Shown here: positions 1 through 7,386 of the stretch, one piece after another | Numbering within the stretch: position 1 is the stretch's first letter | Layout: each line of letters begins with the position of its first letter | The notes under the pieces: generated by a model | What the model saw: only the letters and a program-made list of their open reading frames with translations | Database searches by the model: none | Told to the model about the DNA's origin: nothing | Made by a program: the position numbers and the translations under genes | DNA from: an uncultured Treponema sp. | GTDB taxonomy: Bacteria; Spirochaetota; Spirochaetia; Treponematales; Treponemataceae | Length of the DNA: 27,974 nucleotides | NCBI GenBank assembly: GCA_934691925.1 | Contig: CAKUTI010000026.1 | Span: forward strand, 1 to 27,974 | Direction of reading: 5' to 3'

Positions 1-191
1 ACGCTGGCTCACACCACCTCAATGTAAACGTATTCGGAGTTGAAAAACTCAAGGACTGCCAGGCTCATCCAGAGAAACCTGAATATGCAAACTTCACAGT
101 TCGCGTTTCTGGATATGCAGTTCGCTTCATCAACCTTACAAAAGAGCAGCAGGACGATGTTATCGCTCGTACTTGCCACGCTTCTCTGTAG
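1..191 (+). CDS. pflB: Pyruvate formate-lyase, C-terminal end (5' truncated by window)
   Basis: Only the last 62 codons are present, read from base 3 to the TAG at 189-191. The translation contains [16 protein letters not shown], the glycyl-radical loop of formate C-acetyltransferase; the Gly in RVSGYA is the residue made into a radical. It is followed by [16 protein letters not shown], the usual PFL C-terminus. The enzyme converts pyruvate and CoA to acetyl-CoA and formate in anaerobic fermentation. Its activase gene lies about 1.4 kb downstream on the same strand, which supports the call over other glycyl-radical enzymes such as diol dehydratases. A strong terminator follows, so pflA is probably transcribed separately. 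Confidence 0.93.
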   Translation, partial: AGSHHLNVNVFGVEKLKDCQAHPEKPEYANFTVRVSGYAVRFINLTKEQQDDVIARTCHASL

Positions 192-258
192 TCAAAGAGA
201 AAATTCAAGGCTGAAATCATATAAAACCGATATTCAGTCTTGAAAATTTGATTCTTTT

Positions 259-300
259 AGCCGCTTTGCCCGTTTATTCTGACAAGGCGGCTCTTTTTTT
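259..300 (+). terminator. Rho-independent terminator of pflB
   Basis: Ten-base stem AGCCGCTTTG (259-268) with CAAGGCGGCT (283-292), one G-U pair, followed by CTTTTTTT. Confidence 0.85.
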
Positions 301-393
301 GGCATTTAATCTAAAAAATCTTTTAACTTTTCTATCACTTTTGTTTTTTATATTTTATACAGAAGACAAAATTTTATTTTTAAGGAGACTTTT

Positions 394-849
394 ATGAAAA
401 AATTATTCTTGATTTTGACTGCGGCAGCTCTTTCTTTTGCTGGCTGCAAAAGTGTCTCGCCAGCAGCTGAAAACGCTTCAACAACAGCGATTTCAATCGA
501 AGGCGACTGGAAGACAAGTAAACTCGAAATCGACAACGTTGAGCAGGAGCTTTGTCCGTCAGAAATGTCAATCAAACAGAAAGACGGCAATCTTTACTCA
601 ATCAACGGCGACTCAGGCGTAAACAGATTTTTCGGCGATGTAAAAGTAAGCGGCTCGTCATTCAAAGTTCAGGACAACATCGGAAGCACAAAAATGGCAG
701 GCGATCCCGTTTCTATGAAATTTGAGGACAACTTTACAGACGCGCTTCTTTCGGCAACTTCATGGGAAACATTCCAGAAAGATTCTTCAGCTTTCCTCAA
801 AATTTCAGACAAAGACGGAAAACGAGCAATCACTTTCACAAAGAAATAA
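394..849 (+). CDS. META/HslJ-domain lipoprotein
   Basis: A 151-aa exported protein with a short signal peptide ending in a lipobox, SFAGC, with Cys18 as the probable lipidation site. The rest, from about residue 33, resembles the META (DUF306, HslJ-like) fold: GVNRFFGDVKVSG, then STKMAGDP where many members have STRMAC, then the helix FTDALLSATSWE and a final strand. META proteins are small envelope beta-barrel proteins linked to stress or inhibitor resistance in other bacteria; the substrate or partner here is unknown. The start is fixed by AAGGAG (382-387), six bases before the ATG. It is a single-gene unit between two terminators, unlinked in function to the flanking pfl genes. Confidence 0.82.
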   Translation: MKKLFLILTAAALSFAGCKSVSPAAENASTTAISIEGDWKTSKLEIDNVEQELCPSEMSIKQKDGNLYSINGDSGVNRFFGDVKVSGSSFKVQDNIGSTKMAGDPVSMKFEDNFTDALLSATSWETFQKDSSAFLKISDKDGKRAITFTKK

Positions 850-888
850 AACGCGTTCAACATTTGCAAGTTTTTAGGCAATACAATA

Positions 889-943
889 AAAAAGCCGTGC
901 AGGATTTTGCTTTTTTTAGCATTTTCCAAGCACGGCTTTTTTT
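889..943. terminator. Bidirectional terminator between convergent genes
   Basis: AAAAAGCCGTGC (889-900) pairs with GCACGGCTTTTT (930-941). T-runs exist on both strands, so it can serve both the META lipoprotein (plus) and the serine-rich protein (minus). Confidence 0.85.
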
Positions 944-964
944 AGATCCTATAAAAGGCAAGGA

Positions 965-1459
965 CTAGCGCCACTTGTCTTTTTCTTCTTCTGAAGGTCC
1001 ATTCAAAACCGCTAAATATCTGCCAATTTCTCCGCCCCATTCCACAAGCGCCAATGCATCAGCTTCAGGAGTGGCTTCTGTAAACGGAATCGCATTGGAC
1101 TCATCATAATATTTCTGGGCAGTCTTGTAATCCTTTTTCAAAAGAGCATTTTCAGCCTTTTCATAAAGTTTATATCTTTTCTGAACAGAAGCCTCTTTTG
1201 AAAGTTTCGCGGGCTTTTTTGATTTGTAAGTGCTTATATCAGAATATTTTCCGCCGCTGCTGAAATTCTTGAAAAAGCCGGAACTCGAACTGCTTGAGCT
1301 TGAGCTGCTGCTCGACTCGCTTGATGACTGCGAACTGTTTTTTCCGCCTACTCTGCCCTCGATTCCTTTTACAATGCCTTTCCATTTCTGAGAAAAACAA
1401 GCTGATGAAGCAATCATAAGCAAGACAACTGCAATCTTTGATTTTCTTGATAATTTCAT
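965..1459 (-). CDS. Exported serine-rich protein with TPR-like C-terminus, unknown function
   Basis: I start at the second in-frame Met group (MKLSRKSK) because GAGGAG lies just upstream; an ATG ten codons earlier has no ribosome site. That gives 164 aa. The N-terminus is a signal peptide; SSAC could be a loose spirochaete lipobox, or cleavage could fall after CFSQ. Next comes a low-complexity serine tract, almost uninterrupted for about 20 residues, a likely flexible linker. The C-terminal part (ENALLKKDYKTAQKYYDESN) looks like one or two TPR-type helical hairpins. No enzyme motif is visible. Convergent with the META lipoprotein and sharing its terminator. A surface or periplasmic scaffold is possible but unproven. 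Confidence 0.7.
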   Translation of the reverse strand: MKLSRKSKIAVVLLMIASSACFSQKWKGIVKGIEGRVGGKNSSQSSSESSSSSSSSSSSSGFFKNFSSGGKYSDISTYKSKKPAKLSKEASVQKRYKLYEKAENALLKKDYKTAQKYYDESNAIPFTEATPEADALALVEWGGEIGRYLAVLNGPSEEEKDKWR

Positions 1460-1565
1460 ATTCACTCCTCTTAATTCAAAAGCCATCATAAAATTCTTAT
1501 GAATATTTTCTAAGATAATTTATTATAACATATGAATTCTTAAATTTCATTAAAAAAATAATCAT

Positions 1566-1594
1566 TTTTCATAACTTCGGAAATTTGCTAAAAT
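1566..1594 (+). promoter_or_regulatory. Probable sigma-70 promoter of pflA
   Basis: TTTTCA (1566-1571), 17-bp spacer, TAAAAT (1589-1594). The predicted start gives a leader of about 10 bases containing GGAGG. Confidence 0.5.
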
Positions 1595-1611
1595 AAACTG
1601 GAGGTACAAAA

Positions 1612-2358
1612 ATGAAAGGTTATATTCACTCATTTGAAAGTTTCGGCTGCGTTGACGGACCAGGCTCTCGTTTTATAGTTTTTGTGGCCGGCTGCAATTT
1701 CCGCTGCAAATATTGCCACAATCCCGACACTTGGATTATGAAAGACGGCAAAGAATGGGAAGCAAAAGATGTCTTGAAAGAAGCCCTTTCGTGCCGCTCG
1801 TACTGGGGCAAAAAAGGCGGAATCACAGTTTCAGGCGGAGAGCCGCTTCTCCAGATTGATTTTCTTCTTGAACTTTTCACGCTTGCAAAAAAAGAAGGAA
1901 TAAACACTTGCATCGACACTGCCGGAGGCCCCTTCACAAAAGAAGGCGAATGGTTTGAGAAATTCAAAAAACTGATGGAAGTCACAGACATTCTTTTGAT
2001 GGACATCAAGCATATCAATGAGGAAGAGCATATAAAACTCACTGGAAAAACGAGCAAGAACGTCCACGATATGTTCCGCTATCTTGATGAAATCAACAAG
2101 CCAATCTGGATTCGACACGTTCTCGTTCCAGGAATCACAGACAAAGACGAATATCTCACGCAGACAAGAGATTTTATCCGCTCGCTTCACAATGTCTACA
2201 GAGTCGAAGTTCTTCCGTATCATTCGCTTGCAATCGCAAAATACGACGAGCTTGGAATTCCTTACCAGCTGCGCGAAACGCCAATGCCGGAAGCAGACAG
2301 AATAGAAAATGCAAGAAAAATTCTTGAATGCGACAAATATAATAGATGGAAAGAGTAA
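1612..2358 (+). CDS. pflA: Pyruvate formate-lyase activating enzyme (radical SAM)
   Basis: A 248-aa radical SAM activase. The N-terminus MKGYIHSFESFGCVDGPG matches PflA, and the [4Fe-4S] cluster motif is C28-x3-C32-x2-C35 (CNFRCKYCHNPDTW). VSGGEPLLQ is the SAM-binding GGE motif, and DILLMDIKH and RHVLVPG follow in the order usual for the family. It abstracts a hydrogen from the glycine of PflB to generate the catalytic radical. The length is normal for PflA and there is no extra ferredoxin domain, so this is the short PFL type rather than a glycerol dehydratase activase. TGGAGG sits about eight bases before the ATG. It has its own promoter and terminator and is not an operon with pflB. Confidence 0.95.
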   Translation: MKGYIHSFESFGCVDGPGSRFIVFVAGCNFRCKYCHNPDTWIMKDGKEWEAKDVLKEALSCRSYWGKKGGITVSGGEPLLQIDFLLELFTLAKKEGINTCIDTAGGPFTKEGEWFEKFKKLMEVTDILLMDIKHINEEEHIKLTGKTSKNVHDMFRYLDEINKPIWIRHVLVPGITDKDEYLTQTRDFIRSLHNVYRVEVLPYHSLAIAKYDELGIPYQLRETPMPEADRIENARKILECDKYNRWKE

Positions 2359-2395
2359 ATTTCATCTGAATTTTTAGAGATAATGGATTTTTTCT

Positions 2396-2437
2396 GACCG
2401 AAATAAAGATTTTCTTCCTTTATCTCGGTCTTTTTTT
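2396..2437 (+). terminator. Terminator of pflA
   Basis: GACCGAAATAAAG (2396-2408) pairs with CTTTATCTCGGTC (2418-2430), one mismatch, followed by seven T. Confidence 0.85.
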
Positions 2438-2503
2438 GTTTTTTTCGTTGATTTTTCCCCGGTGAGAATTAAAATTGAACCTAATTAAAAAACGGAGGAT
2501 TCA

Positions 2504-3535
2504 ATGAAAAAGTTCTTAAAAATCGTGGCGGCATTTTTAGCAGCTTCGCTCGCGTTTTCAGGCTGCAAAAATTCAAAAAAGCTGCCAGCCGCCTCTCCAA
2601 AAAGCATACCGGCAAAAGTCCAGAATTCGGCGGCACCGCAGAGAATTATTCAAGTCGGATACGCGCAGGTCGGACACGAATCTGCCTGGCGGCTTGCAAA
2701 CACAGAATCATTCAAGAAAACTTTCACAGCGGGGAACGGCTACAATCTCATTTTTGTTGATGCGGACAATAATCAGAAAGTCCAGATTGCCGCAATCAGA
2801 GATTTTATCGCAAAAAATGTTGACTATATTGTAATGGCGCCTTGCGTTGAAACCGGCTGGGACGAAGTTCTAAAGGAAGCAAAAGAGGCGGCAATTCCAG
2901 TTATTTTGTCAGACAGAATGTTGCAGACAGATGACAAAAGCCTTTACCTTTGCTGAGTCGGCGGAAATTTTCTTAAAGAAAGCGAGGATGCGGTTTTCTG
3001 GCTCGACACTTATCTGAACGAAAAAGGAATGAACGGCGAAATCAAAATCGTTGACCTGCAAGGCTCGCTCGGAGCTTCCGCGCAAATCGGACGCACGCAG
3101 GGAATTGAAAACGGAATCGCTTCACACAGCAACTGGAAGCTCGTGGCTCAAAAATCCGGAAATTTCAGCTATGACGAAGGAAAAGCAGCTTTTGAAAGCA
3201 TAATTTCTGAAATCGGAATCGACAATATCGATGTTGTTTTCAGCGAGAATGACGATATGGCTTTTGCGGTCGTTGATGTTCTTAAAGAAAACGGAAAGAA
3301 CCCCGGAAAAGACGTGATTATAATCACTTTTGACGCAGGAAAAAAGGCGTTTGAAGCAATGATTGCAGGCGAAATCAACTGTGCCGCTGAATGTAATCCG
3401 CTTCACGGTCCCCGCGTTGACGGAATAATCAAGACGCTTGAAAATGGCGGAACTGTTGAGAAAGCACAATATGTCGATGAGGAGATTTTTGACCAGACGA
3501 ATGCCGCACAAATTCTTCCAACAAGAGCATATTAA
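2504..3535 (+). pseudogene. Sugar ABC transporter substrate-binding lipoprotein, interrupted by one TGA
   Basis: The reading frame runs from 2504 to 3535 (343 codons) but has one in-frame TGA at 2954-2956. The first half has a lipoprotein signal (AFSGC, Cys21) and a periplasmic-binding fold of the YtfQ/RbsB group (Peripla_BP_4): IQVGYAQVGHESAWR, DADNNQKVQIAAIRDFIAK, VDYIVMAPCVETGWD. The second half continues in the same frame with FLKESE, DLQGSLGASAQIGRTQGIENGI, FSENDDMAFAVVDVL and CNPLHGPRVDGIIKTLENG. Relatives usually have W-[IV]-G after a short strand; here the codons read C-stop-V-G-G, so the TGA is most simply a TGG-to-TGA change at that Trp. No frameshift or other decay is seen, so this is a recent nonsense mutation, a sequencing error, or readthrough. 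No permease or ATPase gene is adjacent. An ATG at 3029 could restart the second half, but with no clear ribosome site and without export signal. Confidence 0.85.
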
Positions 3536-3564
3536 ATAAAAAATCTCCTGAAAAACTTTCAGGA
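3536..3564 (-). terminator. Minus-strand terminator, probably of the lytic transglycosylase
   Basis: On the minus strand TCCTGAAA-GTT-TTTCAGGA is followed by GATTTTTTATTT. It lies directly after the stop of the plus-strand binding-protein gene. Confidence 0.6.
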
Positions 3565-3580
3565 AACATAAGAAAGACAA

Positions 3581-3638
3581 TTCCTAAGAGAGTTTATTTG
3601 CTGCACTGATTTTTTAGTGCAGCATTCCTATTTAGGAA
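3581..3638. other. Nested inverted repeats between convergent genes
   Basis: TTCCTAA (3581-3587) pairs with TTAGGAA (3632-3638), enclosing GCTGCACT (3600-3607) / AGTGCAGC (3616-3623). Neither strand has a T-run after it, so it is not a classical terminator; it may protect 3' ends. Confidence 0.45.
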
Positions 3639-3647
3639 AATGCAAAA

Positions 3648-4409
3648 TTATTTTACAAAAGCGAGAGCTTTAGATTTTTCTGTTCCAGCCTGATAGAAAG
3701 CAAGAACATCAGAATCAAAATGGCTGTCGAGTCGAGACTTGTAATTTGAAATCTTTGCAACGTAATTCAATGTGTGCTGCGGAGTCTTGTTTGCTTTTAC
3801 ACGGCTCGTTCCGGCATTGTACATTGCAAGTGCCGTAATGTCGTTTCCGGCAACGTCCATGCAGTAGCGCAAATGGCTAATTCCGTATCTCGCGCTTATC
3901 TTCGGGTCAAAAAATTCAGCTTCGGTAAGTTTTGGAAACGAAGCACTGTTAAGCTGAAATAATCCGCGGTCAATCGTATAGTTTGAATTTTTATTCACCG
4001 CATTGGCATTAAATCGGCTTTCAACGTAAGCAAGCGAAAAAGCAAGCGTCGGAGAAATATCGTTTTTATCGGCATTTTCAAGAATCGCCTGTGCAATCTC
4101 GCGGTCGCCAGTCACACGAGAAAAGAACCACTCCACCGCCGGACGCGACTGAGGCTGCCTGTAAAGAGCCAAAGCCTGATCATCTTCCGGGGAATAGTCA
4201 TCCGAATAGTCAGTTTTGAAACTGGAATCTGAAAAAAAGTCTTCAGTTACGAGAGTGCTTAAATTTGAGAAAGAATTGAATTCTGAAACTTTTTCAGTGT
4301 CGTCTTGAGCTTTTGCAGGAAGAAGCAAAACAACGAGCAGACACAAGCCTAAAAAAAGTCCGCTAAAAAGAAGCGTTCCCTGCAAAGTTCTTTTGTTAAA
4401 AGAATTCAT
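3648..4409 (-). CDS. Exported lytic transglycosylase (SLT domain)
   Basis: A 253-aa protein with one N-terminal hydrophobic segment (residues about 10-32), either a signal peptide or a membrane anchor, then a Ser/Asp-rich linker. From about residue 100 it has the Slt70/GEWL-like fold: ILENADKNDISPTLAFSLAYVESRF with catalytic Glu130, DRGLFQLN (the GxxQ motif), ISARYGISHLRYC and ALAMYNAG. It would cleave peptidoglycan glycan strands with formation of 1,6-anhydro-muramic acid in the periplasm. The ATG has no ribosome-binding site, but a promoter ends seven bases before it, so the mRNA may be leaderless. It lies downstream of the 140-aa unknown gene on the same strand but has its own promoter. 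Confidence 0.88.
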   Translation of the reverse strand: MNSFNKRTLQGTLLFSGLFLGLCLLVVLLLPAKAQDDTEKVSEFNSFSNLSTLVTEDFFSDSSFKTDYSDDYSPEDDQALALYRQPQSRPAVEWFFSRVTGDREIAQAILENADKNDISPTLAFSLAYVESRFNANAVNKNSNYTIDRGLFQLNSASFPKLTEAEFFDPKISARYGISHLRYCMDVAGNDITALAMYNAGTSRVKANKTPQHTLNYVAKISNYKSRLDSHFDSDVLAFYQAGTEKSKALAFVK

Positions 4410-4416
4410 AGGCTGA

Positions 4417-4445
4417 ATGTTAGCGAATCAGATTATTTTAAGCAA
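4417..4445 (-). promoter_or_regulatory. Promoter of the lytic transglycosylase, leaderless type
   Basis: Minus strand: TTGCTT (4440-4445), 17-bp spacer, TAACAT (4417-4422), then TCAGCCT and the ATG at 4409. Seven bases from the -10 box to the start codon leave no 5' leader. Confidence 0.55.
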
Positions 4446-4570
4446 TAGAGATTTTGGAGTTTTTAGCAAAAAACGGCTCATTTTTTGGAAAACTCGTGAA
4501 ATCTCTAACATTTTTCGCAAATATTGACATTTTTTAATCTTCTTACGCAATTTATTCAGTCTTATTCTTT

Positions 4571-4993
4571 TTAATAAAGAACGATTGAATCATCTTTTAA
4601 AGATTTTGAGAAAAAGCAATAATGCTGATGTTTCGTGCTCAATTCTTCGATGAAAAAATCTTTTTGAGCCTCAGCTTCCTTTGGAATCGCAAAACCGATT
4701 ACAGAAACGCAGTCCTTTATTCTCCGCGCGGTGTGCTTCATTGCCGCCGTGAACTGCTCAACACTTGCATTTTTGTCAAAAACAGGCTCAATAAAAACAA
4801 ATTCTTTTTTTTCTTCAAGAGATTTTAGCCCGTCGCGGAGTTCCGCAAGAAATTCCTCATTGTATTCTTCCGGCGAGCCTTCAACCTCGCTCCATTTTAC
4901 AGGTTTTACATTTTTCTCAGAAAGAGGATATTCCTCGCCGGAAATCATAAAGAGCTTTCCGCCTTTTACTTCAAACAGTCTGTCTAGTTTCAT
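4571..4993 (-). CDS. Conserved-looking hypothetical protein, 140 aa
   Basis: Not recognised. It is a soluble, charged protein without signal peptide or membrane segment. It starts with MKLDRLFEVKGGKLFMISG and ends with DDSIVLY. Alternating hydrophobic strands (FVFIEPVF, VSVIGFAIPKE, HYCFFSKS) and an amphipathic helix (EEFLAELRDGLKSLEEKKE) suggest a compact alpha/beta fold. Cysteines are only C94 and C125, so a metal site is unlikely. It has no ribosome-binding site; the promoter overlaps the terminator of the upstream PTS gene and ends nine bases before the ATG. It has codon use similar to its neighbours and is likely a real gene of the core genome of this group. Confidence 0.65.
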   Translation of the reverse strand: MKLDRLFEVKGGKLFMISGEEYPLSEKNVKPVKWSEVEGSPEEYNEEFLAELRDGLKSLEEKKEFVFIEPVFDKNASVEQFTAAMKHTARRIKDCVSVIGFAIPKEAEAQKDFFIEELSTKHQHYCFFSKSLKDDSIVLY

Positions 4994-5002
4994 AATGAAA
5001 TT

Positions 5003-5031
5003 ATTTTAGACAAAAAAAAATCTCTACGCAA
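5003..5031 (-). promoter_or_regulatory. Promoter of the 140-aa gene, embedded in the upstream terminator
   Basis: Minus strand: TTGCGT (5026-5031), 17-bp spacer, TAAAAT (5003-5008), nine bases to the ATG at 4993. The -35 box lies in the loop region of the EIIA terminator hairpin and the spacer contains its T-run. Confidence 0.55.
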
Positions 5032-5042
5032 TGGTAGAGATT
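5010..5042 (-). terminator. Terminator of the PTS EIIA gene
   Basis: Minus strand: AATCTCTAC, six-base loop, GTAGAGATT, then a run of T (stem 5019-5027 / 5034-5042). Confidence 0.8.
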
Positions 5043-5065
5043 CCCAAAAGTTTTATAAAACGACC

Positions 5066-5512
5066 CTATTCTGTAAGAATCTTGATTACTTCAGCCTTGT
5101 CTTGTGTATTCAAGATTTGAGCACGTTTTTCCGCGCTCTTGAAAAGCAGGCTAACTTCTGCCAAGAACTGAAGATGAGGTCCAGTTTTGTTGACTGGAGA
5201 AAGAGTCATAATAAAAATACGGCAAGGTTCCTGATCCAAAGAATCAAAATCAACTGGATTGTCAGAAATACCGATGCACGCAACCAAATCAGAAACTGTG
5301 TCTGTTTTTCCGTGCGGAATTGCAATTCCGTGCTTCATGCCTGTTGACATTTTGCGTTCACGGTCAAGAACACATTCGCGAGCGGTAGCTTTGTCAGTTA
5401 CCTTTCCAGCCTTAACGAGAATATCAAGCATCTCATCGATAATCTCTTCTTTTGTCTTACCTTTGAGATGAAGTTCTACAGTGTCAGGTGTTAATACAGT
5501 TTTTAAGTCCAT
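5066..5512 (-). CDS. PTS EIIA protein, fructose/nitrogen (PtsN-like) type
   Basis: A 148-aa single-domain EIIA of the mannitol/fructose/Ntr family. Conserved blocks are CVLDRERKMSTGM, then HGIAIPHGKT with the phosphorylated His67 in IPHG, then FIMTLSPVNKTGPHLQFLAEVSLLF. In transporters this His accepts phosphate from HPr or EI and passes it to EIIB; in stand-alone proteins it is usually regulatory. No EIIB, EIIC, HPr or sigma-54 gene is beside it, so a regulatory PtsN-like role is more likely than sugar uptake, as in several spirochaetes with an incomplete PTS. No usable ribosome site: AAGGGA is 16 bases away from the ATG. The promoter's -10 box ends seven bases before the ATG, so the message is predicted to start at or next to the A of ATG. 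Confidence 0.88.
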   Translation of the reverse strand: MDLKTVLTPDTVELHLKGKTKEEIIDEMLDILVKAGKVTDKATARECVLDRERKMSTGMKHGIAIPHGKTDTVSDLVACIGISDNPVDFDSLDQEPCRIFIMTLSPVNKTGPHLQFLAEVSLLFKSAEKRAQILNTQDKAEVIKILTE

Positions 5513-5518
5513 AGATAA

Positions 5519-5547
5519 AGTGTAAATTCCCTTATTAGAAAAGTCAA
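5519..5547 (-). promoter_or_regulatory. Promoter of PTS EIIA gene, leaderless type
   Basis: Minus strand: TTGACT (5542-5547), 17-bp spacer, TACACT (5519-5524), seven bases, ATG (5512). Confidence 0.65.
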
Positions 5548-5826
5548 GTTTTTTTAAATTAAAAATAAACTAGAATTTTCTAGTCCAAATTTTGCACATT
5601 TACGAAGCGAATCTTAATGCTACGCCAGATTGGAGCGGCGAAGTTCTGGAGCGAAGCGCAGGCGAAGCCAAGTGAAGCGGAAGAATGTGAACCGCTGAAA
5701 GCTGGGCTTGTTTTTCAGCATTGACGCTTTGCTCAAGAAAAACATTGGCTGCTCAAACAGAACTCCGTCCAAAAAGAAAAAATCATAAAAAACAATTTTC
5801 GCGGGAAAAATGGAAAAATCATTTGC
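5548..5826. other. Non-coding stretch with a small palindrome and GCGAAG-rich segment
   Basis: No gene is supported here. ACTAGAA-TT-TTCTAGT (5569-5584) is a perfect inverted repeat 22 bp upstream of the EIIA -35 box and could be an operator. Around 5625-5685 GCGAAG and AGCGAAGC recur several times in a GC-richer patch, which may be a decayed repeat or gene remnant. The rest is AT-rich. Confidence 0.4.
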
Positions 5827-5855
5827 TTTAACAGATTCAAAAAAAACATTATAAT
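5827..5855 (+). promoter_or_regulatory. Promoter of the acidic protein gene, leaderless type
   Basis: Perfect TATAAT (5850-5855) with a weak TTTAAC (5827-5832) at 17 bp, then TGGAAAT and the ATG at 5863. Seven bases from the -10 box to the start. Confidence 0.6.
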
Positions 5856-5862
5856 TGGAAAT

Positions 5863-6270
5863 ATGACACAAATTGAGAAATTTTTATCGGACATAAAGAG
5901 AATCATAAAATACGACCGCGCAAACAACGGCGGACGCTACGACGGAAAAAGAGCCTGCACGGAAATTTCAAAGCTTTTCGCGCGGAACAACCCAATTTTG
6001 GGCGTGCTTGCAACTTCGCTTTCTGATTATTGGCTTGACAAATACATTTTAGCTTCTGAAAATCCGGAAAACGAGCCGACAGAAGAAAATATCGAAAAAA
6101 TCAAGGCATTTCAATGTTTTGTTGACAATATTGACGACGAAAGCTTGGACAGCCTTTCAGCTGAGGATTTTGAAAATTTGAAAGGCTTTGTTGACGAAGC
6201 GAGCGAGGAGCTTGATTTGGACGCGCTTCAAAATATGATGGGAATTTTGCTAGACAGAGGCGCGATTTAA
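5863..6270 (+). CDS. Acidic hypothetical protein, 135 aa, coupled to a PflX-like gene
   Basis: Not recognised. It is a soluble, predominantly helical protein with a strongly acidic second half (EENIEKIKAFQCFVDNIDDESLD and the stretch to the C-terminus), one Cys and no signal peptide. The N-terminal part contains YDRANNGGRYDGKRACTEISK. Its stop codon is directly followed by the TTG start of the radical SAM gene, so the two are almost certainly co-transcribed and translationally coupled. That makes it a candidate partner or regulator of the radical SAM protein, but no motif shows this. It has no ribosome site and probably a leaderless message. Confidence 0.68.
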   Translation: MTQIEKFLSDIKRIIKYDRANNGGRYDGKRACTEISKLFARNNPILGVLATSLSDYWLDKYILASENPENEPTEENIEKIKAFQCFVDNIDDESLDSLSAEDFENLKGFVDEASEELDLDALQNMMGILLDRGAI

Positions 6271-7314
6271 TTGAATCAGAATTTTTGTTCGGATAAATTT
6301 TATTCGAAATGCCTTCAATGCCCGAGAAAATGCGGAATTGACCGCACGGAAAAGTCGCCGCTGAGCCACGCAGGATTTTGCAAGGAAAGCGAAAAAATCA
6401 GAGTTGCGGTTGCGTGCCTGCATTTTGGCGAAGAGCCGCTTTTGACTGTTCACAATGGAAGCGGAACGATTTTCTTGACCGGCTGCAATCTGCGATGCGC
6501 GTTCTGCCAAAATTATCAGATTAGCCAGCAGGGAATGGGCGCGGAAACCACAAAAGACGAATTTGCTGAAATTTGCCTGAAGCTTGAAGCGGCTGGAGCT
6601 GAAAACATAAATCTCGTTACGGGAAGCCACCACATTCCGGCGATTGCAGAAGGGCTTGAAGAAGCTAAAAAACGCGGGCTTAAAATTCCAGTCTGCTGGA
6701 ATTCAAGCGGATACGACGATGTTGAGTCTCTTAAAATGCTTGAAGGGCTTGTTTCGATTTATCTTCCGGACTTGAAAACTTTGAGCGCGGAGCTTTCACA
6801 GAAATTGTGCCAGTCGAAAGATTATCCTGAAAAAGCTGAAAAAGCGATTTCTTGGATGATTTCCCACAATCCGCTAAAAATTGTTCAGGAAGAAAAAATC
6901 ATAGACGGCGAAAAAATCACAAAAGACAAAATTCTTTCGGGCGTGATTGTGCGCCATCTTTTTTTGCCGGGAAAATTCTTTGAAACGGCGGATGTCCTTG
7001 AATGGCTAAAACACAACGCGGACAAAAAAGCGATAATCTCGCTGATGAGCCAATATACGCCAGTTCCTTTTAAGGGAAGCGACGAAGAGCTTTCAAAGCG
7101 GAAAAAAGCGTTGTCTTCTATAGAAAATCGACTTGTGAACGCGCAGGAAGACAAGGATTTGCGCGATTTAATCGAAGCCTACGATTTTGACTATCTTTTT
7201 TATCAGGATTTGTGTCAGGACACAGAATGGCTTCCGGATTTCGAGAAAAAGCAGCCTTTCAGCTACAAACTTGCAAAGCCCGTTTGGCACTGGAAATACG
7301 GTTTTATTGAATAA
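6271..7314 (+). CDS. PflX-type radical SAM protein (COG1313)
   Basis: A 347-aa radical SAM protein. An N-terminal cysteine motif CLQCPRKCGIDR (C14, C17, C21) and GFC (C37) is followed by TIFLTGCNLRCAFCQNYQIS, with cluster ligands C72-x3-C76-x2-C79. This arrangement is that of PflX, homologous to pyruvate formate-lyase activases but of unproven substrate. CWNSSGYDDVE, LPDLKTLS and GVIVRHLFLPG are family blocks. The start is TTG immediately after the TAA of the previous gene; no ATG upstream of the cysteine motif exists, and AGAGG about ten bases before supports it. A separate true PflA is at 1612, so this protein likely has another target. It ends 72 bp before the GH13 gene, which has a separate promoter. 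Confidence 0.85.
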   Translation: MNQNFCSDKFYSKCLQCPRKCGIDRTEKSPLSHAGFCKESEKIRVAVACLHFGEEPLLTVHNGSGTIFLTGCNLRCAFCQNYQISQQGMGAETTKDEFAEICLKLEAAGAENINLVTGSHHIPAIAEGLEEAKKRGLKIPVCWNSSGYDDVESLKMLEGLVSIYLPDLKTLSAELSQKLCQSKDYPEKAEKAISWMISHNPLKIVQEEKIIDGEKITKDKILSGVIVRHLFLPGKFFETADVLEWLKHNADKKAIISLMSQYTPVPFKGSDEELSKRKKALSSIENRLVNAQEDKDLRDLIEAYDFDYLFYQDLCQDTEWLPDFEKKQPFSYKLAKPVWHWKYGFIE

Positions 7315-7342
7315 AAAAACGAGATATTCCGCAAATCTATGA

Positions 7343-7348
7343 TATAAT
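7343..7348 (+). promoter_or_regulatory. -10 box of the GH13 gene
   Basis: Perfect TATAAT 38 bases before the ATG; no good -35 box at 17 bp. A GGGGG tract (7376-7380) lies six bases before the start and serves as ribosome site. Confidence 0.4.
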
Positions 7349-7386
7349 TTTAAGGATTACAAAATATTTTCCGCCGGGGGCTTTTT

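Noticed and set aside
40..243. 67-aa plus-strand reading frame at the left edge
   Set aside because: It is a shifted frame of the pflB 3' end; the frame starting at base 3 gives the real glycyl-radical sequence.
2954..2956. Selenocysteine codon
   Set aside because: The position is Trp in relatives and binding proteins of this family are not selenoproteins; kept only as a remote option.
3029..3535. Separate gene for the second half of the binding protein
   Set aside because: It is in the same frame as the first half and continues the same fold; lacks a signal peptide and clear ribosome site.
3581..3638. Transfer RNA or structured small RNA
   Set aside because: Nested inverted repeats are present but do not form a cloverleaf and no tRNA conserved bases are found.
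5620..5927. Small minus-strand frames in the gap before the acidic protein gene
   Set aside because: No ribosome site, unlike codon use, and they overlap the promoter of the plus-strand gene.
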